DNA from: JABFSM01 sp052389555
GTDB taxonomy: Bacteria > Gemmatimonadota > Gemmatimonadetes > Gemmatimonadales > GWC2-71-9
NCBI GenBank assembly: GCA_052389555.1
Contig: JBQTHV010000143.1
Coordinates: forward strand, 1-17,698
Direction: 5' to 3'
Length of the DNA: 17,698 bases
Each line of letters starts with the position of its first letter. The first letter of the stretch is position 1. This document shows positions 7,225 through 14,374 of this stretch, in pieces. The translations under genes were made by a program, and so were the position numbers. The notes under the pieces are model-generated. The model did no database searches and was not told the DNA's origin. It saw nothing but the letters and a program-made list of their open reading frames with translations.

Positions 7225-8661
7225 ATGCCCAACCAACTGCGCGACTTTCTGGAAATCCCCTACGATCAGCTCGAGGAGATGAACCTCGAGGCCAAAGCCG
7301 AACGTCTCGCCCGCACCTCCCGGGACAAGCTCGCCGACCAGCGAATGCGCTATCTCGCCGACGAGAAGCGCATCAAGGCGGTCACCGTGTGCTTTGCCGA
7401 TCTCGAGGGCCGGCTCCACATGCTGGACTATGACAAGAAGTTCCTGCTCAAGGCGGCCGATAACTTGACCTTCGACGGGTCGAGCATCCGGGGCTTCTCT
7501 CAGCAGGCCGAGTCGGACCTGCGTCTTGCAGTGGACTGGCCCGCGTTCTATTGGCTCCCCGCCGATCTCTTCGGGGCCGGCAAGGTGCTGGTGTTTGCTG
7601 ACGTGCTGGAGAAGGACGGAACGCCCTACGTGGCCGACCTGCGGGCCCGGCTCAAGCACTATCTCGACACCCTCCACAAGAAGGATGGTCTGGTCTGCCA
7701 TGCGGCCAACGAGATCGAGGGGTTCCTCTTCCGGAGCCGCGACGCCGAGCGGCGCTATTACGAGAACGGGGCGTTCGAGTTTCCCAGCACCGGCGGCTAC
7801 TATCACTCGCTTCCCGGCGATGCGCTCCGGCTCTTCATCGATGCCGCGGCGGAGGTCCAGCGGGCGATGGGGTTCGCCAACGAGAAGGATCACCCCGAGG
7901 TGGCACCGTCCCAGTTCGAGATGAACTACGGCTACACCGAGGCGAGCATCGCGGCCGATCAGGTGCTGCTCTACAAGCTGATTTGCCGCCAGGTGGCGGC
8001 CAAGCTCGATATGACGGCGAGCTTCCTGCCCAAGCCGGCGACCGGGATCAACGGCAGCGGCATGCACACCAACATGTCGGTGAGCCAGAAGGGCAAAAAC
8101 CTCTTCTACGACGCCAGAGGGCAGGACAAGCTCTCCAAGCTGGGCTGGAAGTTCATTGACCGGATCCTGAGCAATGGCCAGGATACCTGCCTCATCTTCA
8201 ACAGCAGCGTGAATGCGTACCGCCGGCTGGATCCGCACTTCGAGGCGCCCAATCAGATCAAGGCTTCACCGGTAGACCGCGGCTCTATGGTCCGCATTCC
8301 GCTCGGCAACGAGAAGTCGGCCCGGATCGAGATGCGCTCGATCGCGCCCGACGCCAACCCCTATCTCGCGCTGTACACGCTGTTCCGAACCGGATTCGAG
8401 GGACCGATCGAGAAGGACAATGGAGAGAAGCGGCGCGACCGTACCCGGTTCCTGCCCGACAACATTTACGACGCGATCCGGCTGTTTAAGGGAAGCAAGT
8501 ATACGGTGGACCTTCTGGGCGACCCGGTGCACAAGCGCTACGCCGACCTCAAGCTGGCCCAGGCGGAGCGTTGCCCCAAGCTGCTCGGTGCGCTGATCAA
8601 GGTGCCGGAGATCCAGTTCCATCATGAAGTCACCAATCAATTCCTGTGGTCCCGATTCTAG
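7225..8661 (+). CDS. glnA: Glutamine synthetase (GlnA-like, type I fold)
   Basis: ATP-dependent ligation of ammonia to glutamate, in the cytoplasm. The 478-residue protein shows the catalytic landmarks in order: DGSSIRGF (D84), NEIEGFLF in place of the usual GPEPEFF, E225 and E232 in HPEVAPSQFEMNY, the ATP/substrate loop NGSGMH (N276-H281) and RIEMR (R367-R371). The N-terminus is about 40 residues longer than E. coli GlnA before the beta-grasp region. The C-terminus lacks the canonical adenylylation context (NLYDLPPEE); LPDNIYDAIRLF stands there instead, so GlnE-type control is uncertain. I chose ATG 7225 because GGAG lies 8 bases upstream; an in-frame GTG at 7186 would coincide with the predicted -10 element. 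It is a single gene flanked by repeat arrays on both sides. No PII or ammonium transporter gene is adjacent. Confidence 0.93.
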   Translation: MPNQLRDFLEIPYDQLEEMNLEAKAERLARTSRDKLADQRMRYLADEKRIKAVTVCFADLEGRLHMLDYDKKFLLKAADNLTFDGSSIRGFSQQAESDLRLAVDWPAFYWLPADLFGAGKVLVFADVLEKDGTPYVADLRARLKHYLDTLHKKDGLVCHAANEIEGFLFRSRDAERRYYENGAFEFPSTGGYYHSLPGDALRLFIDAAAEVQRAMGFANEKDHPEVAPSQFEMNYGYTEASIAADQVLLYKLICRQVAAKLDMTASFLPKPATGINGSGMHTNMSVSQKGKNLFYDARGQDKLSKLGWKFIDRILSNGQDTCLIFNSSVNAYRRLDPHFEAPNQIKASPVDRGSMVRIPLGNEKSARIEMRSIAPDANPYLALYTLFRTGFEGPIEKDNGEKRRDRTRFLPDNIYDAIRLFKGSKYTVDLLGDPVHKRYADLKLAQAERCPKLLGALIKVPEIQFHHEVTNQFLWSRF

Positions 8662-8754
8662 GGACCAGTGGCCAGGGATCAGGGACCGGGGAACTACCTT
8701 ACTGCATGTCCAATCCTCCCTGGCCCCGGGCCCCGGGCCTCTGGCCCCTGGTCG
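8661..8754. repeat. Heptamer array 3, inverted pair (GGGACCA / CTGGCCC)
   Basis: Left arm 8661-8695: GGGACCA, GTGGCCA, GGGATCA, GGGACCG, GGGAACT, starting on the last base of the glnA stop codon. Right arm 8720-8754: CTGGCCC, CGGGCCC, CGGGCCT, CTGGCCC, CTGGTCG, inside the signal-peptide codons of the next gene. The arms are largely complementary, which would place the ATG at 8706 in the loop of a hairpin. Confidence 0.8.
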
Positions 8755-10322
8755 GTCGGGTCCTCCTTCTCAGCCTGCTAACCACAACCAACCTGGCCGC
8801 CCAACAGACTGCCGCCGAGCGAAGCGGCTTCACCGCTACTGCGACGCATGCGGAAGTGGTGGGGTTTATCGACTCGCTCCAGCGCCTGGGCGCCGGCATT
8901 CGGGTCGGACGGCTCGGCACGAGCCCGGAAGGCCGCGCGCTTCCCTACGTGATTGCCTCGCGACCGCTAGTTGATGGGCCGGCTGAGGCGGAGCGCAGTG
9001 GGAAGCCGGTGATCTACCTCCAGGGTAACATCCACGGGGGCGAGGTCGAGGGGAAGGAAGCGGCCCTCATGCTGCTCCGCGATCTCACTCTCGGGCCGCT
9101 CCGCCCGCTGCTCGACAGCGTGGTAGTTCTCGTGGTCCCGATCTACAACGCCGATGGAAACGATGCCTTCGGCCCGGGAGGACGGAACCGTCCTGCCCAG
9201 GATGGTCCGGCCTCGGTCGGCCGCCGGGCCAACGGCCAGGGGCTCGATCTCAATCGCGACTATGTCAAGCTGGAGGCGCCGGAGAGCCGGGCTGCCGCAG
9301 AGCTCCTGACCCGCTGGGATCCCGACCTCTTCATCGATCTCCACACCACCGATGGCAGCTATCACGGCTATGTGCTGACCTACGCGCCGGGGCTCAATCC
9401 GAACTCGTCGGCCGCCAATGACTACGTACGGGACCGATTCCTCCCCGAGGTCCGCTCCCGCATGCGAGCCCGGCACAATCAGGAAGTGTTCTCCTACGGG
9501 AACTTTCGCAACGGCGATCCCGATTCGCTCCGGCTTGGCTGGGAGACCTACGACGCGCGGCCCCGCTTCGGCACCAACTGGGTGGGGCTCCGGGGGAGAA
9601 TGGCGATCCTCAGCGAAGCGTACTCGCACGCGGATTTCCAGACCCGGGTCCGGGCCACCTACAATTTCGTGCTCGAGATCCTCCGGCTGGCCGCCGAGGA
9701 GCGGGTTAGGATCAAGTCGCTGAACCTGGCGGCCGGGCGGCAGCGGCCCGATTCGGTCGCCCTGCGATCGGTGCTCGCTCCGCCGGTCGAGCTGGAGGTG
9801 ATCGCCGAGTTGACCGAACGGGCAGGCGAGGGGAGTGGTCCGTTTGCGCGGCGGAGGCCGACCGGAGTGTTCCGGACCATCCGCATGCCGGTCTATGACC
9901 GATTCACCGCGTCCCGCCAGGACGCAGTGCCGGCGGCGTATCTGCTACCGCCTCAACATGCGCATCTGGCCGCTCTGCTGCGAGCCCAGGGCGTGGAGGT
10001 GCGACGGGTCTCGGCGTCCTGGCAGGGTCCCGGCGAGGCGTTTCGGGTCGACAGTGTGCGGGTGGAGCCGCTCTTCGAAGGTCATCGCCCCGTGAGCGTC
10101 GAGGGAAGCTGGCGGGCGCGCGACGTCGCCATCGTCCCGGGCTGGTTCCTGGTCAGCACCGACCAGCTACGGGGGGTCTTCGCGGCCTACCTGCTGGAGC
10201 CTGCCTCGGAGGACGGGCTGGTGACCTGGAACTTCCTCGACCGGGACCTGCGCCGGGGCCAGGATGCGCCGGTCTTGCGGGTTAGGCAGCCTCTCCCGAT
10301 ACCGAGCCAGCTCATTCCGTAG
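8706..10322 (+). CDS. Secreted M14-family zinc metallocarboxypeptidase-like protein
   Basis: From ATG 8706 the product has 538 residues and a clear signal peptide ending near LTTTNLAAQQ. The M14 zinc ligands are present: H110 and E113 in NIHGGEVEGKE and H213 in IDLHTTDGS; the general base is E304 in ILSEAYSH. DLNRDY carries the conserved Asn-Arg of the substrate pocket. The fold therefore looks complete up to about residue 325. A C-terminal region of some 210 residues follows with no recognised domain. It probably trims peptides in the periplasm or outside the cell. The frame is open 60 bases further upstream, but that stretch has no leader character and overlaps glnA. No strong Shine-Dalgarno precedes 8706, and the start lies inside a repeat hairpin. 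The gene stands alone between two arrays. Confidence 0.9.
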   Translation: MSNPPWPRAPGLWPLVGRVLLLSLLTTTNLAAQQTAAERSGFTATATHAEVVGFIDSLQRLGAGIRVGRLGTSPEGRALPYVIASRPLVDGPAEAERSGKPVIYLQGNIHGGEVEGKEAALMLLRDLTLGPLRPLLDSVVVLVVPIYNADGNDAFGPGGRNRPAQDGPASVGRRANGQGLDLNRDYVKLEAPESRAAAELLTRWDPDLFIDLHTTDGSYHGYVLTYAPGLNPNSSAANDYVRDRFLPEVRSRMRARHNQEVFSYGNFRNGDPDSLRLGWETYDARPRFGTNWVGLRGRMAILSEAYSHADFQTRVRATYNFVLEILRLAAEERVRIKSLNLAAGRQRPDSVALRSVLAPPVELEVIAELTERAGEGSGPFARRRPTGVFRTIRMPVYDRFTASRQDAVPAAYLLPPQHAHLAALLRAQGVEVRRVSASWQGPGEAFRVDSVRVEPLFEGHRPVSVEGSWRARDVAIVPGWFLVSTDQLRGVFAAYLLEPASEDGLVTWNFLDRDLRRGQDAPVLRVRQPLPIPSQLIP

Positions 10323-10348
10323 TCCGCCCAACCGCCCGAGCGCCTGTA

Positions 10349-10422
10349 CGCCCTGATCGCCCTGATTAAGATTCCCGCTCACCTTTCACTCCTCACCCTT
10401 CACTTTTCACTTTTCACGCTCA
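10349..10422. repeat. Heptamer array 4 (ACTTTTC) with preceding 9-mers
   Basis: Two CGCCCTGAT nonamers (10349-10366) precede six heptamers at 10381-10422: ACCTTTC, ACTCCTC, ACCCTTC, ACTTTTC, ACTTTTC, ACGCTCA. No complementary arm was seen. The pyrimidine-rich array ends six bases before the bcp start, leaving no room for a normal ribosome site. Confidence 0.8.
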
Positions 10423-10427
10423 CGTCC

Positions 10428-10883
10428 ATGCTCTCTTCAGGCGATGCTGCTCCCCAGTTCGCGCTCGCATCCGATACCGGCGAAACCATTCGGCTCGAAG
10501 ACCTCCGGGGCCGCAAGGTCGTGCTCTATTTCTATCCCAAAGATGATACACCGGGCTGCACGACCGAGGCGTGTGAGTTCCGGGATCAGTGGGAGGAGGT
10601 ACGGCGAACCGGGGCCGCGCTGTTCGGCGTGTCACCCGACAGCGTCCAATCCCACCAACGGTTCAAGCAGAAGTACCGCCTGCCGTTTCCACTCCTGGCC
10701 GATCCCGACCATCGGGTGGCCGAAGCGTACGGCGCCTGGGGCGAGAAGGTTCGCTACGGCAAGAAGGCGATGGGCCTCCTGCGCTCGACGTTCGTGATCG
10801 ATGAAGGCGGCCGGATCAGCCGCGTGTTCGAGAAGGTCACGCCCCTTGGCCATGCGGCCCAGGTCCTGGAGGCGCTGCGATGA
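10428..10883 (+). CDS. bcp: Thioredoxin-dependent peroxiredoxin, Bcp/PrxQ type
   Basis: Cytoplasmic thiol peroxidase that reduces H2O2 and organic hydroperoxides. The 151-residue protein is of normal family length. PKDDTPGCTTEACEF holds the peroxidatic cysteine C44 and, five residues on, the probable resolving cysteine C49, the spacing typical of atypical 2-Cys Bcp enzymes. YFYPKDDTPGC and LRSTFVIDEGG are conserved landmarks. The start ATG 10428 is set by homology (GDAAPQFAL is the usual N-terminus) but has no purine-rich ribosome site, because the heptamer array reaches almost to the start; translation may be leaderless or unstructured-leader driven. The stop overlaps the next start (ATGA at 10880-10883), so the TolB-like lipoprotein is likely co-translated. 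Confidence 0.94.
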   Translation: MLSSGDAAPQFALASDTGETIRLEDLRGRKVVLYFYPKDDTPGCTTEACEFRDQWEEVRRTGAALFGVSPDSVQSHQRFKQKYRLPFPLLADPDHRVAEAYGAWGEKVRYGKKAMGLLRSTFVIDEGGRISRVFEKVTPLGHAAQVLEALR

Positions 10884-11956
10884 AGCGGGGCGCTCGACTG
10901 GGTCCGCTGGTCCTGCTGGTGGCGGCCTGTGCGGGGCGGGCCCGACCGGACGCCCAGGGCAGCAGCCCAGAACCGGTGATGCTGGCCCCCGAGCCCGGTG
11001 AAGCCCGGCTCCGCAACATCCGCCAGCTCACGTTCGGCGGTAACAACGCCGAGGCCTATTTCTCGGCGTCTGGACGAGAGATCATCTTCCAGCGGCAGGA
11101 GCGACTCGAGGAAGGGTGCGACCAGGAGTACCTCATGAACGCCGATGGCACCGGCCTGCGGCGGGTATCGAGCGGGTTAGGCCGGACCACCTGCGGGTAC
11201 TTCTACGACCACGATCGCCGGATTCTCTATTCGTCGACCTTCGCCCATGATCCCGCCTGCCCGTCCCGGCCGGACCAGCGGTTTGGCTACCTCTGGCCGC
11301 TGGGTCACTTCGAGATCTACTCGGCCCGGCCCGACGGGAGCGACCTCCGCGCGCTGACCCACACCGATGGCGCCTACAACGCCGAGGCGACCGTGTCGCC
11401 CGACGGGAGAACGATCATCTTCACGAGCACCCGCGACGGCGACCTCGAGCTCTACACCATGTCCACCGACGGGAGCAACGTGCGTCGCATCACCCATCGG
11501 GTCGGTTATGACGGGGGCGCGTTCTTTTCACCCGACGGCAAGCGGATCGTGTGGCGGGCGGGCTATCCCCAGACGGCGGCCGACACCGCCGAGTACCTGC
11601 GCCTGCTTGGGGAGCGATTGGTGCGCCCTTCGCGAGTCGAGATCTGGATCGCCGATGCGGACGGGAGCAACCCTCGGCAGGTGACCCGTCTGGGCGGCGC
11701 GAACTTTGCTCCTTTCTTCACGCCCGACGGGAAGCGAATCATCTTCTCGTCCAACTATCAGGACCCCCGCAGCGGGCGGTTCGATCTGTATTTGATCAAT
11801 GACGACGGGACGGACCTCGAACGGGTCACCACCCACCCGGACTTCGACAGCTTCCCCATGTTCAGCCCGGATGGCCGGAAACTGCTCTGGGTCTCCAACC
11901 GTAATGGTCGTGATCCGCGGGAGACGAATATCTTTATAGCGGACTGGGTGAACTAG
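10880..11956 (+). CDS. TolB-like beta-propeller lipoprotein (PD40 repeats)
   Basis: The 358-residue product has a lipoprotein leader (GPLVLLVAAC, lipidation at C17) and then serial PD40/WD40-like blades of the TolB propeller type. Recurrent signatures are SPDGRTIIFTS, SPDGKRIVWRA, TPDGKRIIFSS and SPDGRKLLWVS, each followed by a segment such as LYTMSTDGSNVRRIT. About five or six blades are recognisable; the first is degenerate (SASGREIIFQR). There is no TolB N-terminal domain, so it is a TolB-like protein, not TolB itself. Four-base overlap with bcp suggests one operon. Its job is unknown; such propellers usually bind proteins or glycans at the envelope. Cysteines in EEGCDQEY, RTTCGYFY and DPACPSRP could form disulfides. 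GCGGGTTAGG lies at 11172-11181, where it supplies a TTA codon. Confidence 0.88.
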   Translation: MKRGARLGPLVLLVAACAGRARPDAQGSSPEPVMLAPEPGEARLRNIRQLTFGGNNAEAYFSASGREIIFQRQERLEEGCDQEYLMNADGTGLRRVSSGLGRTTCGYFYDHDRRILYSSTFAHDPACPSRPDQRFGYLWPLGHFEIYSARPDGSDLRALTHTDGAYNAEATVSPDGRTIIFTSTRDGDLELYTMSTDGSNVRRITHRVGYDGGAFFSPDGKRIVWRAGYPQTAADTAEYLRLLGERLVRPSRVEIWIADADGSNPRQVTRLGGANFAPFFTPDGKRIIFSSNYQDPRSGRFDLYLINDDGTDLERVTTHPDFDSFPMFSPDGRKLLWVSNRNGRDPRETNIFIADWVN

Positions 11957-12043
11957 GCTATTGGCTATTGGCTATCGGCTATTGGAGACTGCTCTAATCC
12001 GGAGGGCCGTTGACCAATAGCCAATAGCCAATGGCCAATAGCC
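11956..12043. repeat. Heptamer array 5, 30-bp inverted repeat (GGCTATT / CCAATAG)
   Basis: Left arm 11956-11985 is four heptamers GGCTATT (one GGCTATC) plus GG. Right arm 12014-12043 is CCAATAG in four copies (one CCAATGG) plus CC. The arms match at 28 of 30 positions and would form a long hairpin with a loop of 28 bases. The left arm begins on the last base of the TolB-like stop codon; the right arm ends 15 bases before the lepB start. Confidence 0.9.
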
Positions 12044-12058
12044 AGGCGGAGCGCAAGC

Positions 12059-12757
12059 ATGAAAAGTTTCGGGAAATGGGTCTGGGATTGGACTAAGTCA
12101 ATCGCGGTGGCTCTCGTGGTCTGGTTCTTTCTCCGGACCTTTCTGATCGAGGCTTTCCGAATCCCTTCGGGCAGCATGGAGAACACGCTGCTCGTGGGGG
12201 ACTTTCTCTTCGTGAACAAGCTGCTCTACGGGGCAGAAGTCCCCATCCTCAACAAGCGGCTGCCCGCGATCAGGGAGCCCCGCCGGGGGGATATCCTGGT
12301 CTTCGATTCGGTCGAAGAAGCGATCAAAGTGGTGAAGCGCCTGGTCGGACTTCCGGGCGACACCCTGTCCATGGAGAACGGCAAGCTCTATCTCAACGGG
12401 AAGCCGGCCGTCGAGCCGTGGGCCATCCATACCGACCCGACTGCCAATGCCGATGCGTTTCAGCGGGAGCGGATGCGGCGGTGGCAGCTGGCGCATCTCG
12501 TCTCGGGGGTGCGGAAAGAAACCTATCACCCCGATCTGAACAACTGGGGTCCCATCGTGGTCCCCGCAGGCCAATACTTCATGATGGGGGACAACCGCGA
12601 CGGATCGTACGACGGTAGGTACTGGGGCTTCTTGCCCAGGGAGAACGTCCGCGGCCGCCCCTTGATCGTCTATTACAGCTTCGACGGGAACACCTACAAG
12701 CCGCTTCCTTTCGTGACCAACATCCGGTGGAGCAGGATATTTACGACCCCAGAGTGA
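12059..12757 (+). CDS. lepB: Signal peptidase I
   Basis: Removes signal peptides of secreted proteins at the outer face of the inner membrane. The 232-residue protein has one N-terminal membrane helix (about 13-33), then the catalytic serine S39 in RIPSGSMENTLLVGD and the catalytic lysine K93 in VVKRLVGLPGD. The late family motif GDNRDGSYDGRYWG is intact. A single N-terminal helix is the simpler, non-enterobacterial arrangement. An insert of about 50 residues between the strand after YLNGKP and the GDNRD motif is hydrophilic and typical of the family. A weak ribosome site (GCGGAG) lies before ATG 12059, just outside the large hairpin of array 5, so that structure could affect access. The stop codon is already inside the next heptamer array. 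Confidence 0.96.
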   Translation: MKSFGKWVWDWTKSIAVALVVWFFLRTFLIEAFRIPSGSMENTLLVGDFLFVNKLLYGAEVPILNKRLPAIREPRRGDILVFDSVEEAIKVVKRLVGLPGDTLSMENGKLYLNGKPAVEPWAIHTDPTANADAFQRERMRRWQLAHLVSGVRKETYHPDLNNWGPIVVPAGQYFMMGDNRDGSYDGRYWGFLPRENVRGRPLIVYYSFDGNTYKPLPFVTNIRWSRIFTTPE

Positions 12758-12828
12758 GGGGTGAGAAGGTGAGAGGTAAGAGGTATCCGTCCCTCTCACT
12801 TCTCACCTCTCTCACTTCTCACCTCTCC
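12754..12828. repeat. Heptamer array 6, inverted pair (GTGAGAA / TTCTCAC)
   Basis: Left arm 12754-12784 holds GTGAGGG, GTGAGAA, GGTGAGA, GGTAAGA; right arm 12791-12828 holds CTCACTT and CTCACCT units with one 9-base step. The left arm contains the lepB stop codon. The arms are mostly complementary with a loop under 10 bases, so a stable terminator-like hairpin is likely, but without a T-tract. Confidence 0.85.
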
Positions 12829-12902
12829 GCCTGTCCGTTTTCCGCCACATTGTGCTAGCAGCAGGCTGCCATTTCCGCAGGGGCGATTGGCAGTAGGGTT
12901 TC

Positions 12903-12946
12903 TTGACGATACACCCGTCCACTCTGTAGGTTGCGGCGGGCCGCAA
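12903..12946 (+). promoter_or_regulatory. Possible promoter with overlapping palindrome
   Basis: TTGACG (12903-12908) and TAGGTT (12927-12932) are 18 bases apart. TTGCGG, a CGGG loop and CCGCAA (12931-12946) form a short palindrome directly after the -10-like box. It could be an operator or a leader hairpin for the gene at 12981. This rests on pattern only. Confidence 0.3.
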
Positions 12947-12980
12947 GGTTGCCCGTCTTTATCTTCCTCGGAGGAGGCAC

Positions 12981-13370
12981 GTGACCGAGCTGGGTGGCGC
13001 CCAGATCTCTTCACTCATGGAGGTCTTGCCGGGGATCGCTCAGGTCCTTCGCAGCCCAGTGGCGGATGCGATCGTGAACGTGGTCCGCGCCGCGGCGCGG
13101 CTCCGGGAGTTCGATCTGGCCGATGCGGAAGAGCTGCTGCGCTATGGGGTGCGCCGGAATCTTCTGACCGCCGAGGAAAGCGAACGCGTGCTCGCCGAAG
13201 TCCGGGAAGGCGCCCGGCGCGCCGCGGAGCGGCCGGCGGTGGAGAAAAAGCCAGCGGCTCGACCCAAGTCACCCTCGCGCCCAAAGGCCAGGGCCTCCGG
13301 CAAGGCTAAGACCGCTCGAAAGCCTGCCAGCCGGAGCAGCCGGCCAAAGAAGAAGGCAGTCCGGCGGTAA
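12981..13370 (+). CDS. Small protein with helical domain and histone H1-like basic tail
   Basis: GTG at 12981 follows a strong ribosome site (GGAGGAGG, 12970-12977). The 129-residue product has a predicted helical N-terminal part (about 1-80: a hydrophobic stretch MEVLPGIAQVLRSPVADAIV, then LREFDLADAEELLRYGVRRN and TAEESERVLAEVREGARRA). Its last ~45 residues are almost only Lys, Arg, Ala, Pro and Ser (KPAARPKSPSRPKARA and similar), like histone H1 or AlgP-type tails. I do not recognise the N-terminal domain as a named family. A DNA- or RNA-binding, nucleoid-associated or polymer-granule role would fit the tail, but this is inference. An internal ATG (13017) is possible but lacks a ribosome site. 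It converges on the cold-shock gene with only three bases between stop codons. Confidence 0.8.
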   Translation: MTELGGAQISSLMEVLPGIAQVLRSPVADAIVNVVRAAARLREFDLADAEELLRYGVRRNLLTAEESERVLAEVREGARRAAERPAVEKKPAARPKSPSRPKARASGKAKTARKPASRSSRPKKKAVRR

Positions 13371-13373
13371 GGA

Positions 13374-13580
13374 CTAGCCCGGTATCTTCTTTACATTCGA
13401 GGCCTGCAGACCCTTCGGCCCATCCACGATCTCAAACTCGACTTGATCGCCTTCGCTTAGAGAGCGGAAGCCTTCCGCGACAATGGCGGTGTGATGGACG
13501 AACACGTCTTTGCCGCCTTCCTGCGCAATGAAGCCAAACCCCTTCGCGTCGTTGAACCACTTCACCGTCCCCTTCGCCAT
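13374..13580 (-). CDS. csp: Cold-shock protein, CspA family
   Basis: A 68-residue single cold-shock domain, the standard length. It starts MAKGTVKWFNDAKGFGFI, with RNP1 KGFGFI and RNP2 DVFVHHT both intact, and ends LQASNVKKIPG. It binds single-stranded nucleic acid and melts mRNA structure. I chose ATG at 13578-13580 by homology; AGGTAG lies just upstream on the minus strand. The longer open frame upstream is leader sequence. A TTGACA on the minus strand (13695-13700) could be a -35 box, which would give a leader of about 90 bases, as is common for csp mRNAs, though no good -10 was found. No terminator separates it from the convergent gene at 12981-13370, so the two transcripts probably overlap at their 3' ends. 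Confidence 0.96.
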   Translation of the reverse strand: MAKGTVKWFNDAKGFGFIAQEGGKDVFVHHTAIVAEGFRSLSEGDQVEFEIVDGPKGLQASNVKKIPG

Positions 13581-13734
13581 CGCTACTACCTCGTGGGCTG
13601 GGAGCCTGCGGCTCGGAAACTGGCCGGGTGAAGAGGGACACTTGCCCTCTCCCGGATCCATACTCGGAGAGAAGGTCCGGCGCGGGATGTGATTTGTCAA
13701 TACGGCCGAGGGACCAGAGGCCAGGGGCCAGGGA

Positions 13735-13751
13735 CGAATGCTGAGCATTCG
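13735..13751. repeat. Perfect palindrome, 8-bp arms
   Basis: CGAATGCT-G-AGCATTCG, perfect 8-base arms around one central base, inside the loop of heptamer array 7. It could be a cruciform or an operator. Confidence 0.7.
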
Positions 13752-13759
13752 TCTTCACG

Positions 13760-13775
13760 GCGCGGACCTCCGCGC
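13760..13775. repeat. Perfect palindrome, 7-bp arms
   Basis: GCGCGGA-CC-TCCGCGC, perfect 7-base arms around two bases, 8 bases after the preceding palindrome and also inside array 7. Confidence 0.7.
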
Positions 13776-13968
13776 GCCTTCGAGATCTGATTCGTCTATC
13801 GTACTCTCTGGCCCCCGGTCCCTGGCCCCTGGTCTCTAATCCCTGTTTACATGTTGATTCACATTTCCACTTCGTGTGTCCAAGTGTTGTGGCGCGCTGT
13901 CGCGATGCAAGTTGGGCGTCCACATGATACCCACCTTGAAATTCCGTAAACCGAAGAAAGACAGGCAC

Positions 13969-13996
13969 TTGCGCGTTTTTGCGGAGTCCGTATCTT
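13969..13996 (+). promoter_or_regulatory. Weak candidate promoter for a non-coding transcript
   Basis: TTGCGC (13969-13974) and TATCTT (13991-13996) are 16 bases apart, matching the sigma-70 consensus at 3 and 4 of 6 positions. It lies about 400 bases ahead of a strong intrinsic terminator in the same direction with no gene between. Confidence 0.2.
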
Positions 13997-14374
13997 GGTA
14001 TCGCGTCGCTGACCGTCGAGCTTCTCACGAAGCATGGTGGCCAACGACTAGTCCGGGCGAGGTATCAGGGGAGATCAAGGGAGCGCTCGCTCGTTCTCAG
14101 GATCGATGATCCTGGTGATCACATCGACCCGGATTGATGGAGCCAGTCGCGTGCTCCGTCCACTCCGACTTGGCGCCTCGGAGTGCAGTGTGGAAGATCG
14201 GTCCGCGACCCGATCCGACTCGCAGCGCTGGCGTGAACGAACCAAGTGGGGTTGGCCATCCGGCTTGGGGATCAATACTGAGGCCTGACTCCGTTAAGCC
14301 GTAGGTGATCAATCAAGCGGCAGCGGGGAAGAGAAGAACGGCAGCGCAAGCTCCGACTTCAGCTGGTTCACGCG

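Larger units (their letters stand above)
13710..13842. repeat. Heptamer array 7, inverted pair (GGGGCCA / CTGGCCC)
   Basis: Left arm 13710-13737: GGGACCA, GAGGCCA, GGGGCCA, GGGACGA. Right arm 13808-13842: CTGGCCC, CCGGTCC, CTGGCCC, CTGGTCT, CTAATCC. The words are close to those of array 3, so these two loci may share an origin. It lies upstream of csp, outside its possible promoter. Confidence 0.85.

Noticed and set aside
11956..12043. CRISPR array
   Set aside because: Units are 7 bases, contiguous and inverted, without spacers; none of the arrays has CRISPR-like repeats.
13581..13748. N-terminal extension of the cold-shock protein
   Set aside because: The open frame extends 56 codons upstream, but the family starts at MAKGTVKWF and a ribosome site precedes that ATG.
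13876..14109. 77-codon plus-strand open frame in the gene-poor region
   Set aside because: No ribosome site, no recognisable domain, and overlapping frames of similar length on the other strand.
14171..14187. Possible sigma-54 promoter (TGGCGCC...TGCA)
   Set aside because: The GG and GC elements are 11 bases apart; sigma-54 sites need 10.
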